64,000 bases of DNA from Flavobacterium johnsoniae (GCF_030388325.1 NZ_CP103794.1:4030001-4094000); one strand, 5' to 3'. Counted from the stretch's first letter, positions 7,173 through 15,897 are shown. The notes: a model not told the origin generated them from the sequence alone. Made by a program: numbers and translations.

Positions 7173-8358
7173 TTTTTTCGACCAAAAAATTTTTTAAAAT
7201 AACATAATGTCTTCCTTTAGCTTGATTTTGATAAATATCCAGGTCATTTGTGACTGTGATTTTTTGATATTTATTAGAGTTTGGAGAAGGGGATAATTTC
7301 CAATTTTCTCGTATGATTTTTTTTATTTCAATAGCATCATATTTTACCTTAAACTTATTTAAAATATTAAGTAAATCGGAGATGCTAAATTCTAATATTT
7401 CAATATCGATACTTTCCATTACGTTCAATAAGGTACTGGCTATTTCATGCTCAATCTTACTTGATTTGTGAAGCACCAACTTTTCCAAAGCTTTAGTTTT
7501 AATTTGTTTTGGAGTAAACCACATTCGAGATTGATTTTCCGTTGATAAATTTCTATTGTTTAGAAAATGTAAAAATGCCGGAATTTCTTCAATTAGTTTT
7601 TTCAATAGATCAACATCTTCTTTTTTGTAACGATTTACTTTAATTATCCAAAATCGAATTTCATCAGCATCAATTTTGATGAATGAAGTTTCATTATTGG
7701 AACATAAGATGAATTTTCCAAAAAAAGGAGCTTCCTTTTTATCCTTTCCTTTGGCTTCAGTCTTATGTGTATTACTCGTAGAAAGGTATTTTATACGTTC
7801 TGTAAGTTCGTCTGTTTTAAATAAAACTTCATCAATAAGAATCAATAATTTTGAACTCCAGTCTGAATTAAAGTTTGATGTAAAATCACTATTAGTTAAG
7901 AAAGTTGCATTATATTCAAAAATCTCTTTTAACCATTTTGGAAAAGTTGATTTTCCTGTAGATCTTTCTTTACTCACTAAGCACAGAATCGGTAAAATTT
8001 GCGTCGGTTTTAAATAAATCAATTGTAGATAATCAATCCCTAACTCTAGCTGATCTCCAAAAATATGAGTTAAAAATAAAAGTGTATTTGAAATATCTCC
8101 TTCTTTTGGAGACTTGCTTATTTGATGATAGGTATTATAATAATCCTGAACTCTTTTTTTAAAGAATTCAGGTCGGTTTTCAGGAATACAAATAAATCCA
8201 TCAAACCTCTCAATTTCTGAAAGTGCATTTTTGCCATGGTCTTGTCTAATCAATTCTGCTGACCAAACAACCAAAATCTCTATAAAATCTCCTGAAGGTA
8301 AAGGGTATAGAGATTTCTTAAAATAGGTAGTTCCTATTCTTAAATACATGTTTTTCAT
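7162..8358 (-). CDS. SF3-type helicase, DUF5906 family
   Basis: A 398-residue protein of the primase-helicase type used by phages, plasmids and satellites. The helicase core has a Walker A KERSTGKST at about 130-138, Walker B LLILIDE at 171-177 and the SF3 motif C FILCSNN at 216-222. The N-terminal 110 residues are unrecognised, and residues 290-398 look like a winged-helix region. It has no primase domain; that function is on the adjacent Toprim gene. A terminator-like hairpin lies upstream at 8411-8456, suggesting transcription independent of the xis-like gene. Expected job: unwinding at the neighbouring iterons. Confidence 0.8.
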   Translation of the reverse strand: MKNMYLRIGTTYFKKSLYPLPSGDFIEILVVWSAELIRQDHGKNALSEIERFDGFICIPENRPEFFKKRVQDYYNTYHQISKSPKEGDISNTLLFLTHIFGDQLELGIDYLQLIYLKPTQILPILCLVSKERSTGKSTFPKWLKEIFEYNATFLTNSDFTSNFNSDWSSKLLILIDEVLFKTDELTERIKYLSTSNTHKTEAKGKDKKEAPFFGKFILCSNNETSFIKIDADEIRFWIIKVNRYKKEDVDLLKKLIEEIPAFLHFLNNRNLSTENQSRMWFTPKQIKTKALEKLVLHKSSKIEHEIASTLLNVMESIDIEILEFSISDLLNILNKFKVKYDAIEIKKIIRENWKLSPSPNSNKYQKITVTNDLDIYQNQAKGRHYVILKNFLVEKMMI

Positions 8359-8410
8359 TATACAATATGGTTTTTATTGTATCTTTGTACGACACAATAC
8401 TGTTAGAACT

Positions 8411-8456
8411 AAAATAAAAGGCGTTACAATTCGGCGGAATTGAACGCTTTTATTTT
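8411..8456 (-). terminator. Long hairpin after the Xis-like gene
   Basis: Arms AAAATAAAA-GCGTT-CAATTC and GAATTG-AACGC-TTTTATTTT surround a GGCG loop, with single bulges at 8420 and 8426. It overlaps the stop of the Xis-like gene and ends in a T-run when read on either strand. A bidirectional terminator is the simplest reading. Confidence 0.65.
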
Positions 8457-8737
8457 TTATTTGAATTAGTGTAGCTAGTAGCCTCTTTCTGAATCTGAGA
8501 AATAGATTTAGACTTATTTTGTAGTAACCATTCGTCGATCTCTGATTTAGTAAAAAAGAGCGTTCTATTGTTTGGTTTTGAATAAGGGAGGATATTCATA
8601 TGCACTAATTTATATACATAACTTTTTGAAAATCCAGTATAGTTTACAACATCGTCAACTGTGAAGATTTGTTTTGTAGTCCCAATTATAAGTTTTTCTA
8701 ATTGAGCTAACTTTTGAAAAATTGCGTTGCTTTCCAT
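8450..8737 (-). CDS. Excisionase/AlpA-like helix-turn-helix protein
   Basis: A 95-residue protein with a MerR/Xis-type helix-turn-helix (HTH_17). The core runs from about residue 22 to 72: FTVDDVVNYTGFSKSYVYKLV, then a wing ending in RTLFFTKSEIDEWL, the usual end of these domains. Proteins of this kind act as recombination directionality factors or as activators of integrase and excision genes. Position between the integrase cluster and the replication genes fits that role. Confidence 0.8.
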   Translation of the reverse strand: MESNAIFQKLAQLEKLIIGTTKQIFTVDDVVNYTGFSKSYVYKLVHMNILPYSKPNNRTLFFTKSEIDEWLLQNKSKSISQIQKEATSYTNSNKK

Positions 8738-8787
8738 ATTTATATTTTTTTAATATTATGGTAGCAAAAGTCAGTAAAGCAAAATGC

Positions 8788-8821
8788 AAAAGGTTAAGGA
8801 GGTTAAGGTCCTTAACCTTTT
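8788..8821 (-). terminator. Hairpin terminator
   Basis: A 12-bp stem, AAAAGGTTAAGG with CCTTAACCTTTT, and a 10-base loop that repeats part of the stem (AGGTTAAGGT). It lies directly beyond the stop of the gene ending at 8822 and separates it from the Xis-like gene. Confidence 0.7.
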
Positions 8822-9808
8822 TTATAATTTTTCAAAAATTGATTTAATTAATTCTAAATCTTTTGTTTTTATAATACTCTTGGAAACAGATGTATATATT
8901 GAATTGGCTTTTATTCTTCCATTTTTATTTTGAATGTTTCCCGAAAGCTCAATAAATGTGAGAGGGATTTTAATACTTAAAAATTGATTAAGGCATTCAA
9001 TGAAGTACTTAAACTGAAGGTTATCCATTTGAAGATATATAACAGAATTATGTTCTTTCCAACCCAATTTTAAAACATCAATAAATTCAGTTAATGAAGT
9101 TTTAGTTTGATCTATATACATGAATTTTTCCAAACCGAAATATAGTTTTCTTAAAATTTCATTATCTGTAGTTATGGTATAATTTTCATTATTGGAAATA
9201 GATCCAGATAAGCCAGAAATTTTACCCTGAATTTCATCATATAATTTTAAAAGATCTTTTTCGTAATCTTCTAAAGCTGTAATTATATCCGCAAAAAAAG
9301 AGACCGTTAAGTCATTATGATGATTTTCTTCTTTTTGAAGATGATTCAGAAAGTAATACTTTATTGTATCTACTTTTTGATATATGTGTTCAAGGATTTT
9401 ATCTGATAGAACTAAAAGCTTAGTTATAAGAGTTTCTTTTGGATATTCTTTTGTCGTTAAGTAATATTCTACTAAATATTTTAGATCTTTTTTAGAATTA
9501 AAAACAACATAAAAACCAGTAATGGGAATGTGTACGAAATCTTTATCATAATCCTGAAATGGCAAATAATCATCTTCATTAATAATTGTTTCCTGACTTT
9601 TAAAAAATAAGCTGATCGTATCAATAGATAAATGCTTAATCGGATGATGATACATTAATTCACTAAGCAAATGAAAAAATTGAAATTCGTTTAGCTTTTT
9701 TATTTTCTTCCCAATTGATAAACTTTTTTCCTGAGAGTTTAAGTTATCTTTTATGAAATCTAAAGTTTTATGATGCTTGTTTTTGATTCTAAAATAAGAA
9801 TATACCAT
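8822..9808 (-). CDS. Unrecognised mobile-element protein
   Basis: A 328-residue soluble, mostly helical protein with no signal peptide. The region at about 235-300 is the most structured-looking (MYIDQTKTSLTEFIDVLKLGW, then VIYLQMDNLQFKYFIECL). It ends 14 bases beyond nothing but the terminator hairpin, and it starts 3 bases from the integrase stop, so the two are almost certainly co-transcribed. Its place next to integrase recalls RteC in Bacteroides elements, but I cannot see the RteC motif pattern, so I leave it unnamed. A role in excision control or replication is a guess from position. Confidence 0.65.
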   Translation of the reverse strand: MVYSYFRIKNKHHKTLDFIKDNLNSQEKSLSIGKKIKKLNEFQFFHLLSELMYHHPIKHLSIDTISLFFKSQETIINEDDYLPFQDYDKDFVHIPITGFYVVFNSKKDLKYLVEYYLTTKEYPKETLITKLLVLSDKILEHIYQKVDTIKYYFLNHLQKEENHHNDLTVSFFADIITALEDYEKDLLKLYDEIQGKISGLSGSISNNENYTITTDNEILRKLYFGLEKFMYIDQTKTSLTEFIDVLKLGWKEHNSVIYLQMDNLQFKYFIECLNQFLSIKIPLTFIELSGNIQNKNGRIKANSIYTSVSKSIIKTKDLELIKSIFEKL

Positions 9809-9811
9809 AAA

Positions 9812-10939
9812 CTAAATATTAATGTTAGGAATTAAGTTAGCAGCCTCTTTCATCTTAGAATCAATGATTTTAGCATAAATTTCTGTTGTTTTTAATTCCT
9901 TGTGACCTAAGCGTTTTGAAACGGTATAAATGTCAGCGCCATTTTCTAATAGCAAAACCGCATTTGTATGTCTGGCACTATGAAATGTAATGTGTTTTGT
10001 TATACCCGCTTTCATACACCACCTTAATATTTCAGCATTAAAATGAGCTCCATATTTTAATCCCTTAAAAACCCTTTCGGTTTGATTTTCTCTTTCTCCA
10101 AGCAGACTTCTTGCTTCTTTAGAGATATATAAATATTCAACACTTTCTGTTTTTTCTTGTCTAAAGTTAACTCTGCTGACTTCGCCCTCGTCTCTTACTT
10201 CACTCCAAACCAAAGTATTGATATCAGACCATCTCAAACCCACTAAACAAGAAAAAATAAATGCTCTTTTCAAAACATCATATTTACAATGAGCTTTGTT
10301 CATTGCTACTAACTCATCGTAGGTTAAATATTCTCGTTGGCTTTCTCCTTGTTCAAATCCCCTTACTTTTTTGACAGGGTTAATTGTAAGATAACCATCC
10401 TCAAATGCTGCACGTATGGCTGCTTTGAATTTATTATAATATGAATACTTAGAATTTTGGGACAAAGGAAGATCACTTTTAGTTCTTGCATCTTTATCCA
10501 GGTAGTTACGATAGGATTTTACAAAATCTTCATCTATCTCATTGAAAGTGACATTTGGATTACAGAATCGTTTTAAATGTAGAAATGAAGCCGTCCAGTT
10601 ACCATAATTCTTAGCAGAATCAATTCGATCTTCAGCCTGATTGCTGTAGTATTCCAAAAATAGTGTTTTAGATTTGGAATTGTTTTTTATATCAAATTTC
10701 CCTTGAAAATATTCAGCTTTTCTGATCGATAGTATCTGCTCAGCTAATACCTCAATTTCTTTATTTTCTTTCTTTTCAGTAGCAGTCTTAGGTTCTTGAT
10801 GAGGATATAATTTTAAATACTCGAAATCTCTTAAATGTACACGCTTTCCGTCTGCGTTAACAGTTGAACCTTTGTAATATTCAAGATATAAACTATACCT
10901 ACCATTTTGTAGTTTTTTCTTCTTCAGACTAATTACCAT
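9812..10939 (-). CDS. Tyrosine recombinase (integrase)
   Basis: A 375-residue phage-type integrase with the Bacteroidota layout: an arm-binding N-terminus (residues 1-90), a SAM-like core-binding domain (90-195) and a catalytic domain (200-375). Catalytic residues are R236 in LVGLRWSDI, a candidate K263, H320 and R323 in HSARHT, H346 in GHKELKTTEIY and nucleophile Y355. I choose the start at 10939 (MVISLKKKK) since the basic strand-rich arm domain begins there; a start at 10993 would add 18 residues crossing the TGTACA repeats. It lies 149 bases from the 3' end of mnmE, which is presumably the integration site. Confidence 0.9.
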   Translation of the reverse strand: MVISLKKKKLQNGRYSLYLEYYKGSTVNADGKRVHLRDFEYLKLYPHQEPKTATEKKENKEIEVLAEQILSIRKAEYFQGKFDIKNNSKSKTLFLEYYSNQAEDRIDSAKNYGNWTASFLHLKRFCNPNVTFNEIDEDFVKSYRNYLDKDARTKSDLPLSQNSKYSYYNKFKAAIRAAFEDGYLTINPVKKVRGFEQGESQREYLTYDELVAMNKAHCKYDVLKRAFIFSCLVGLRWSDINTLVWSEVRDEGEVSRVNFRQEKTESVEYLYISKEARSLLGERENQTERVFKGLKYGAHFNAEILRWCMKAGITKHITFHSARHTNAVLLLENGADIYTVSKRLGHKELKTTEIYAKIIDSKMKEAANLIPNINI

Positions 10940-10943
10940 AAGA

Positions 10944-11000
10944 TGTACATTTTTACACCCTATTTTTACAAAGGTGTACATTGAGTGTAACAAATGTACA
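10944..11000. promoter_or_regulatory. Three TGTACA boxes upstream of integrase
   Basis: TGTACA occurs at 10944-10949, 10975-10980 and 10995-11000, just ahead of the integrase start. CAAATGTA at 10991-10998 reads as a TAnnTTTG -10-like element on the minus strand, though no TTG is found at the usual distance. The boxes could be arm-type integrase sites or operators for autoregulation. Confidence 0.35.
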
Positions 11001-11088
11001 AACTAAAGATATTATAAGAAAGCAAAAAACACGCTAAATCAATGGCAGTCAAGTAAAAGAAAACATTAGAAACTTAAAGAAACAACAA

Positions 11089-12489
11089 TTATTTCCCGAT
11101 GCAAAAGTTGGCAAATATATTCCCCAGCAATTCGTCGTTAGAAACTTGACCAGTGATAAGCCCGAATTGATATAAAGCCTCACGAATATCAAGCGCCATT
11201 AAATCACTTGAAAGTCCAGATTCTAAGCCGAATTTTACTTTCTGAATTTCATCTAAAGCTTTTAATAAAGAATCATAATGTCTTGTATTCGTAACAATTG
11301 TTTCGTTATTACGAAGCGCTCCTGTATTTACAAAAGACAATAATTCATTTTTTAAATCCTCTACTCCAATTTTTTCTTTCGCAGAAATTAAAAGCAATTT
11401 TGCATTTAAATTTTCTAACCTACTCTTAATATTCTGAACTTCATCAGCCGATAAAATATCTTTTTTATTGACAACAATCAGTAAAGGTTTGAGAGGATAT
11501 TTATTTTTTATTTGTTCGATTTCTGAAACAAAATCAGAACTAGAAGCTTGAAATTTCAATCCGTCAAATAAATAAATTACTACTTGCGCTTGTTCTATTT
11601 TTTCGAAAGTTTTTTTAATTCCAATGCTTTCTACAACATCTTTTGTATCACGAATTCCGGCGGTATCAATAAATCTGAATCCGATTCCGCCAATAACTAA
11701 TTCATCTTCAATTGTATCACGAGTTGTTCCCGCAATATCAGAAACAATTGCACGCTCTTCGTTTAATAAAGCATTTAAAAGTGTCGATTTTCCAACATTT
11801 GGTTCACCGACAATCGCAACCGGAATTCCATTTTTGATGACATTTCCAACTGCAAATGAATCAATTAAACGTTTTAAAACAAATTCGATTCGGTTTAATA
11901 ATTCATGAAATTGTGTTCGATCAGCAAATTCCACATCTTCCTCAGCAAAATCTAATTCTAATTCAATTAAAGAAGCAAAATTTAAAAGTTCTTCTCTAAG
12001 TTTTGCAATTTCATTACTAAATCCGCCTCGCATTTGCTGCATCGCAATTTGATGAGAAGCTTCATTATCAGACGAAATCAAATCGGCAACTGCTTCTGCC
12101 TGAGACAAATCTAATTTTCCGTTTAAGAAAGCGCGAAGCGTAAATTCTCCCGCATCTGCCATTCTACAGCCTTTCCTTAACAATAATTGAATAATTTGCT
12201 GTTGAATATAAGTTGATCCGTGGCATGAAATTTCAATCGTATTTTCTCCTGTATAGGAGTTTGGACCTTTAAAAACCGAAACTAAAACTTCATCAAGAGT
12301 TTTATTTCCGTCAAAAATATGTCCTAAGTGTAAAGTATGCGTTTTCTGTTTTGTTAAATCTTTATCTTTAATAGATTTAAAAACCGAATTACCAATTGTA
12401 ATAGCTTCAGCTCCAGAAATTCGAATTATGGCGATAGCTCCAGCGCCCGAAGGTGTAGCCAAAGCAACTATAGAATCTTGATTTATCAT
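11089..12489 (-). CDS. mnmE: tRNA modification GTPase MnmE
   Basis: A 466-residue protein of normal length and organisation. It forms the cmnm5 group on wobble uridine 34 of tRNAs together with MnmG. The N-terminal tetrahydrofolate-binding domain starts MINQDSIVALATPSGAGAI. The inserted G domain shows GEPNVGKST, GTTRDT, DTAG and NKKD. The protein ends in the diagnostic FCIGK with its catalytic Cys. I use the start at 12489; an ATG at 12504 would add five atypical residues and would lie upstream of the TACCTTTG -7-like element (12501-12494). The integrative element abuts its 3' end without damaging the C-terminus. Confidence 0.97.
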   Translation of the reverse strand: MINQDSIVALATPSGAGAIAIIRISGAEAITIGNSVFKSIKDKDLTKQKTHTLHLGHIFDGNKTLDEVLVSVFKGPNSYTGENTIEISCHGSTYIQQQIIQLLLRKGCRMADAGEFTLRAFLNGKLDLSQAEAVADLISSDNEASHQIAMQQMRGGFSNEIAKLREELLNFASLIELELDFAEEDVEFADRTQFHELLNRIEFVLKRLIDSFAVGNVIKNGIPVAIVGEPNVGKSTLLNALLNEERAIVSDIAGTTRDTIEDELVIGGIGFRFIDTAGIRDTKDVVESIGIKKTFEKIEQAQVVIYLFDGLKFQASSSDFVSEIEQIKNKYPLKPLLIVVNKKDILSADEVQNIKSRLENLNAKLLLISAKEKIGVEDLKNELLSFVNTGALRNNETIVTNTRHYDSLLKALDEIQKVKFGLESGLSSDLMALDIREALYQFGLITGQVSNDELLGNIFANFCIGK

Positions 12490-12603
12490 GCGGCAAAGGT
12501 ACAAAAAAAGCCCAAAATCATTTCAAAGAACAAAAATCAAAATTTCCACGAAAATGGACATATTAACAAATTATTAAGTGTTAAAATACTGATAATTATC
12601 AGG

Positions 12604-12632
12604 TTGTTTTCCTTCTAGAATGAGTAAATTTG
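12604..12632 (+). promoter_or_regulatory. Bacteroidota promoter of the stress protein gene
   Basis: TTG at 12604-12606, an 18-base spacer and TAAATTTG at 12625-12632 match the TTG-N17-19-TAnnTTTG consensus. Transcription should start near 12640, so a start codon at 12620 is too early and the ATG at 12659 is preferred. Confidence 0.75.
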
Positions 12633-12658
12633 AGAGACAAACCTTAATTCTAAATACG

Positions 12659-13492
12659 ATGAAAAAGATATTATTCCCTACAGATTTCTCAGATGCAGCC
12701 ACAAATGCATTTATCCACGCTTTAGAATTTGCTAAAGTTGTAAAAGCCGAATTGATCTTGCTTCATACATTTGAAATCCCGGTTTACGACAGCCAATTCT
12801 TTCCTGAGAACTACGCCTCAATATACAGTTCGATTGAACTTGCTAAATTTGAAATGTTTAAAGATGAAATTCCGAAACTTCGAACAATTGCCGCCGAACG
12901 CAAATTAGATGATATTGTAATTAAACACCGATTAATGGATGGTGATTTGATTTATAACCTAAAAAATGCGGTTGAAGAAGACAAAGCCGATTTTGTTATT
13001 ATGGGAACAAATAGCGTTTCTGATTGGACAAAATTCTTTACAGGTTCAAATACAGAATCTGTAATCTCAGGTGTTGAAGTTCCTGTGTTGTGTGTTCCAA
13101 TTGAGGCTAAATACAAAAAAGTAAAAACAATTGGTTTTACAACACGCTATCGTGAAAAAGATAAAAAAGAGCTTAGAAAAATCTTGAAAATCGCTAAAAA
13201 GACTGATGCCAAGGTTAAAAGTTTATATGTAAAAACTTCTAATTCTGATGTTACAGACGAAGCCAGAAAAGAATTTGAAAGAGAATTTGCAGCAGAAAAT
13301 GTAGAATTTTTAGTTCTGCCAAGTGACGACGTAAAAGAGACTATTCTTGATTTTGTTCTTTTTAAAGATATTGATATTCTAACCACAATTACACACAAAC
13401 GTTCTTTCTTTGAAAGCATTTTCGATTCAAGCTTCAGTAAAAAAATAACAAAAGAAGTACCAATTCCGATATTGGTTATGCACGAAGATTAA
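12659..13492 (+). CDS. Tandem universal stress protein
   Basis: A 277-residue cytoplasmic protein with two UspA domains, at about 1-145 and 150-277. The first domain begins MKKILFPTDFSD and ends in the nucleotide-binding pattern MGTNSVSDWTKFFTGSN followed by VPVLCVP. The second domain is degenerate, lacking a clear G-x2-G-x9-G-S/T motif, and ends VPIPILVMHE. The start follows from the promoter position. The gene is monocistronic, with another promoter before mutS-like. Confidence 0.9.
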   Translation: MKKILFPTDFSDAATNAFIHALEFAKVVKAELILLHTFEIPVYDSQFFPENYASIYSSIELAKFEMFKDEIPKLRTIAAERKLDDIVIKHRLMDGDLIYNLKNAVEEDKADFVIMGTNSVSDWTKFFTGSNTESVISGVEVPVLCVPIEAKYKKVKTIGFTTRYREKDKKELRKILKIAKKTDAKVKSLYVKTSNSDVTDEARKEFEREFAAENVEFLVLPSDDVKETILDFVLFKDIDILTTITHKRSFFESIFDSSFSKKITKEVPIPILVMHED

Positions 13493-13504
13493 CGAGAATA
13501 TCTA

Positions 13505-13533
13505 TTGATTTTGTGGCGTAAAAACTATATTTG
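13505..13533 (+). promoter_or_regulatory. Promoter of the MutS-like gene
   Basis: TTG at 13505-13507, an 18-base spacer and TATATTTG at 13526-13533, ending 20 bases before the start codon at 13554. Confidence 0.7.
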
Positions 13534-13553
13534 TATTTCAAGCAAATTTTAGA

Positions 13554-15326
13554 ATGAAAGCATATCAAGACAAAATCAATATCTATTCTGATTTATATCA
13601 TAAAACCAACAAAAAATACAACAGCATTAGCCTTTTGAGGTTATTAAGTATTTTCCTTTTTTTGTTTTTTATGTTTAACTACATTAAAACAGACGAAATA
13701 CTTTATGTAATATTAGCTGTTTTATCTTTTGCTGGTTTTATTGTTTTAATGAAAATTCATTCCAAATTATCATTTCAAAAACTACTAGCAGAAACACTTT
13801 TAAGGATCAACAAAAATGAAATTCTATTTTTAAAAAGAGAAAAAATACCTTTTGAAAATGGAGCTGAATTTATCGATTTTCATCATCCATACGCTTACGA
13901 TTTGGATATTTTTGGAGAACATTCTTTATTTCAAAATTTAAACAGAACGGCTTCTTTTATCGGAAAAAAAACACTTGCAAATTTATTATTGCATACAATT
14001 CCTCAAGATTCAATTTTAGAAAATCAAGAAGCTGTAAACGAATTAAAAAACAAAATAGATTGGAGACAAGAATTTCAAGCTTTAGCAATTATTGGCGAAG
14101 ATTCTAAACAATCTTATGAAGCCATAAAACATTGGATTTCTTTTAAAAACAATACTTTATCTAAAGTTTTAGTTGCACTTTCTATAATTTTTCCTGTACT
14201 CTTCTTTGGACTATTAACTTCCTACTTTATTACTTCGAAAACCATTTTGCTTTCTTATCTGACGTACGTTTTTATTGGCAATATGATTATTTTAGGATTC
14301 GCATCAAAAAGAATTCGATCTGAAATTGCAAAGGCAGATAACATCGATACAATTATCAAGCAATATGGTTTATTGATTGAAAAAATTGAGAATGAATCTT
14401 TTCAGTCCAAAAAACTAATTCGTTTACAAGAACAATTAAATTTCAAGAACGCAAAAGCAAGTCAGCATTTAAAACAGCTTTCAGAATTGTTCTCGAGAAT
14501 GGATACTATAAGTAATTTATTTACAGCTACTTTATTTAACGGAACATTTTTATTTAATCTTCATGTTTTAAGAGCACTTTTAAAATGGAAAGAAAATTAT
14601 GCTTCTGAAATTGATAATTGGATTTCTATTATTGGAGAAATTGAAACCTTAAACTGTCTTGCGAATTTAGCTTACAATAACGAAGATTTTGTTTTTCCAG
14701 AAATTAATTCAGAATATAAAATTGAATTTAAAAATCTTAGTCATCCGTTATTAAATCCAGCAACAAGAGTTGGAAATGACACTCAATTTCATCCACAATC
14801 TTTCGTGATTTTGACAGGTTCAAACATGTCTGGAAAAAGCACGTTTTTACGAAGCTTAGGCATCAATATGGTATTAAGCGGAATTGGTTCAGTAGTTTGT
14901 GCTTCAGAAGCTAAAGTTCATCCACTTCCAGTATTAGTTTCAATGAGATTATCTGATTCTCTCTCAGATTCTGAATCTTATTTTTTTGCTGAAATTAAAC
15001 GTTTAAAACAGATCATGGATACTCTTGAAAATGAGCCTGCTTTTGTTTTATTAGATGAGATTTTAAGAGGTACAAATTCTGATGACAAAAGAAACGGAAC
15101 AATTGAAGTTGTAAAGAAAATAATTTCTAAAAAAGCAATCGGTGCAATCGCCACACATGACATTGAAGTTTGTCTTACTACAAATGAATTTCCCAAAATT
15201 CTAACTAATCAATGTTTCGAAGTTGAGATTCTAAACAACGATTTACATTTCGATTACAAACTCCGAAACGGAATTTGTAAAAATAAAAGTGCTACTTTTT
15301 TAATGCAGAAAATGAACGTAATTTAA
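13554..15326 (+). CDS. Membrane-anchored MutS-family ATPase
   Basis: A 590-residue protein with a MutS-type ATPase domain but no mismatch-recognition (MutS I) domain. It has predicted membrane segments at about 26-42, 49-66, 203-222 and 230-250. After a lever-like helical region (255-350) comes the ATPase domain: Walker A GSNMSGKST at 422-430, the family's DSLSDSESYFFAE signature near 468-480, and Walker B FVLLDE at 497-502 followed by GTNSDDK. This architecture is common in Bacteroidota and distinct from MutS and MutS2; its substrate is unknown. It is probably not a general mismatch repair protein. An AT-rich TTAATTG repeat follows. Confidence 0.85.
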   Translation: MKAYQDKINIYSDLYHKTNKKYNSISLLRLLSIFLFLFFMFNYIKTDEILYVILAVLSFAGFIVLMKIHSKLSFQKLLAETLLRINKNEILFLKREKIPFENGAEFIDFHHPYAYDLDIFGEHSLFQNLNRTASFIGKKTLANLLLHTIPQDSILENQEAVNELKNKIDWRQEFQALAIIGEDSKQSYEAIKHWISFKNNTLSKVLVALSIIFPVLFFGLLTSYFITSKTILLSYLTYVFIGNMIILGFASKRIRSEIAKADNIDTIIKQYGLLIEKIENESFQSKKLIRLQEQLNFKNAKASQHLKQLSELFSRMDTISNLFTATLFNGTFLFNLHVLRALLKWKENYASEIDNWISIIGEIETLNCLANLAYNNEDFVFPEINSEYKIEFKNLSHPLLNPATRVGNDTQFHPQSFVILTGSNMSGKSTFLRSLGINMVLSGIGSVVCASEAKVHPLPVLVSMRLSDSLSDSESYFFAEIKRLKQIMDTLENEPAFVLLDEILRGTNSDDKRNGTIEVVKKIISKKAIGAIATHDIEVCLTTNEFPKILTNQCFEVEILNNDLHFDYKLRNGICKNKSATFLMQKMNVI

Positions 15327-15330
15327 TGGT

Positions 15331-15364
15331 AAATTGATAATTGTTAATTGTTAATTGTTAATTA
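15331..15364. repeat. TTAATTG tandem repeat
   Basis: Repeated TTAATTGT units between the converging MutS-like and HxlR genes. Similar runs occur at about 17175-17228, 28907-28976, 30150-30210 and 30478-30510, always intergenic. They are low-complexity and typical of flavobacterial gene gaps. Confidence 0.5.
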
Positions 15365-15775
15365 CAAACCTTCTTTCATTTTTCTAATTCCTTTTTCTAT
15401 AAAGGCCGTTTTATTCTGTTTTGCTTTTTCGAGCACAATTTTTCTTTCTTCTGGGATTTCGTAATATTTCTCAGCCCACAAACTGATTTCGATTAATACA
15501 GGAAAAAGTTCAATTCCTTTTTCTGTTAATTGATACAATACTTTGGCTTTGCTATCTGGATGCTCTAGCTTAGTGATCAAGTTATTTTCTTCTAAAACCA
15601 AAAGTCTGCTGGCTAAAATATTAGTTGCAATCTTTTCTTCCGATTTTAAAAAGTCGCCGTACGTACATTGTTTTTTAAACATCAAATCTCTGATAATCAA
15701 AAGTGACCATTTATCTCCCCAGATTTCTAAAGACGTATTTATTGGGCAATTTGATCTTTTTTTGGATGCTTTCAT
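15362..15775 (-). CDS. HxlR-family transcriptional regulator
   Basis: A 137-residue winged-helix regulator. The HxlR pattern is clear: CPINTSLEIWGDKWSLLIIRDLMF at the N-terminus with the redox-suspect C10, the helix-turn-helix around IATNILASRLLVLEENNLI, and the wing VLYQLTEKGIELFPVL. I start at 15775 (MKASKKRSN); the longer frame from 15844 would overlap its own operators. It is divergent from the SDR-thioesterase pair, and two matching dyads cover the promoter between them, so it very likely represses that pair and may sense quinones or electrophiles as other HxlR members do. Confidence 0.9.
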   Translation of the reverse strand: MKASKKRSNCPINTSLEIWGDKWSLLIIRDLMFKKQCTYGDFLKSEEKIATNILASRLLVLEENNLITKLEHPDSKAKVLYQLTEKGIELFPVLIEISLWAEKYYEIPEERKIVLEKAKQNKTAFIEKGIRKMKEGL

Positions 15776-15794
15776 AAAATAAATTGAAAAATTA

Positions 15795-15841
15795 CTTGCA
15801 TTTTGCAAGTAATTAATATCTTTGTACTTGCAAAACGCAAG
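15795..15841 (+). promoter_or_regulatory. SDR promoter flanked by two HxlR operator dyads
   Basis: CTTGC-N5-GCAAG occurs at 15795-15809 and 15827-15841, 32 bases apart or about three helical turns. Between and overlapping them is a plus-strand promoter: TTG at 15796-15798, 18 bases, TATCTTTG at 15817-15824. The TTG lies inside the first dyad, so binding should block RNA polymerase. Confidence 0.75.
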
Positions 15842-15897
15842 CAAATTTATTTAATATTCTTAAACAAAGCAAATTATACACTTTAAAATCAAAGAAA

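Noticed and set aside
7676..8017. A 113-residue frame on the plus strand inside the helicase gene
   Set aside because: Antisense shadow of the SF3 helicase. It has no family motif or spacing signal.
8380..8387. TATCTTTG on the plus strand before the helicase
   Set aside because: It matches the -7 consensus, but no TTG is at the right distance and no plus-strand gene follows.
8822..9808. RteC label for the gene beside integrase
   Set aside because: The position is suggestive, but I could not see the RteC motif pattern, so I left it unnamed.
12620..12658. Upstream ATG for the universal stress protein
   Set aside because: It precedes and overlaps the TAAATTTG -7 element, so it would lie before the transcription start.
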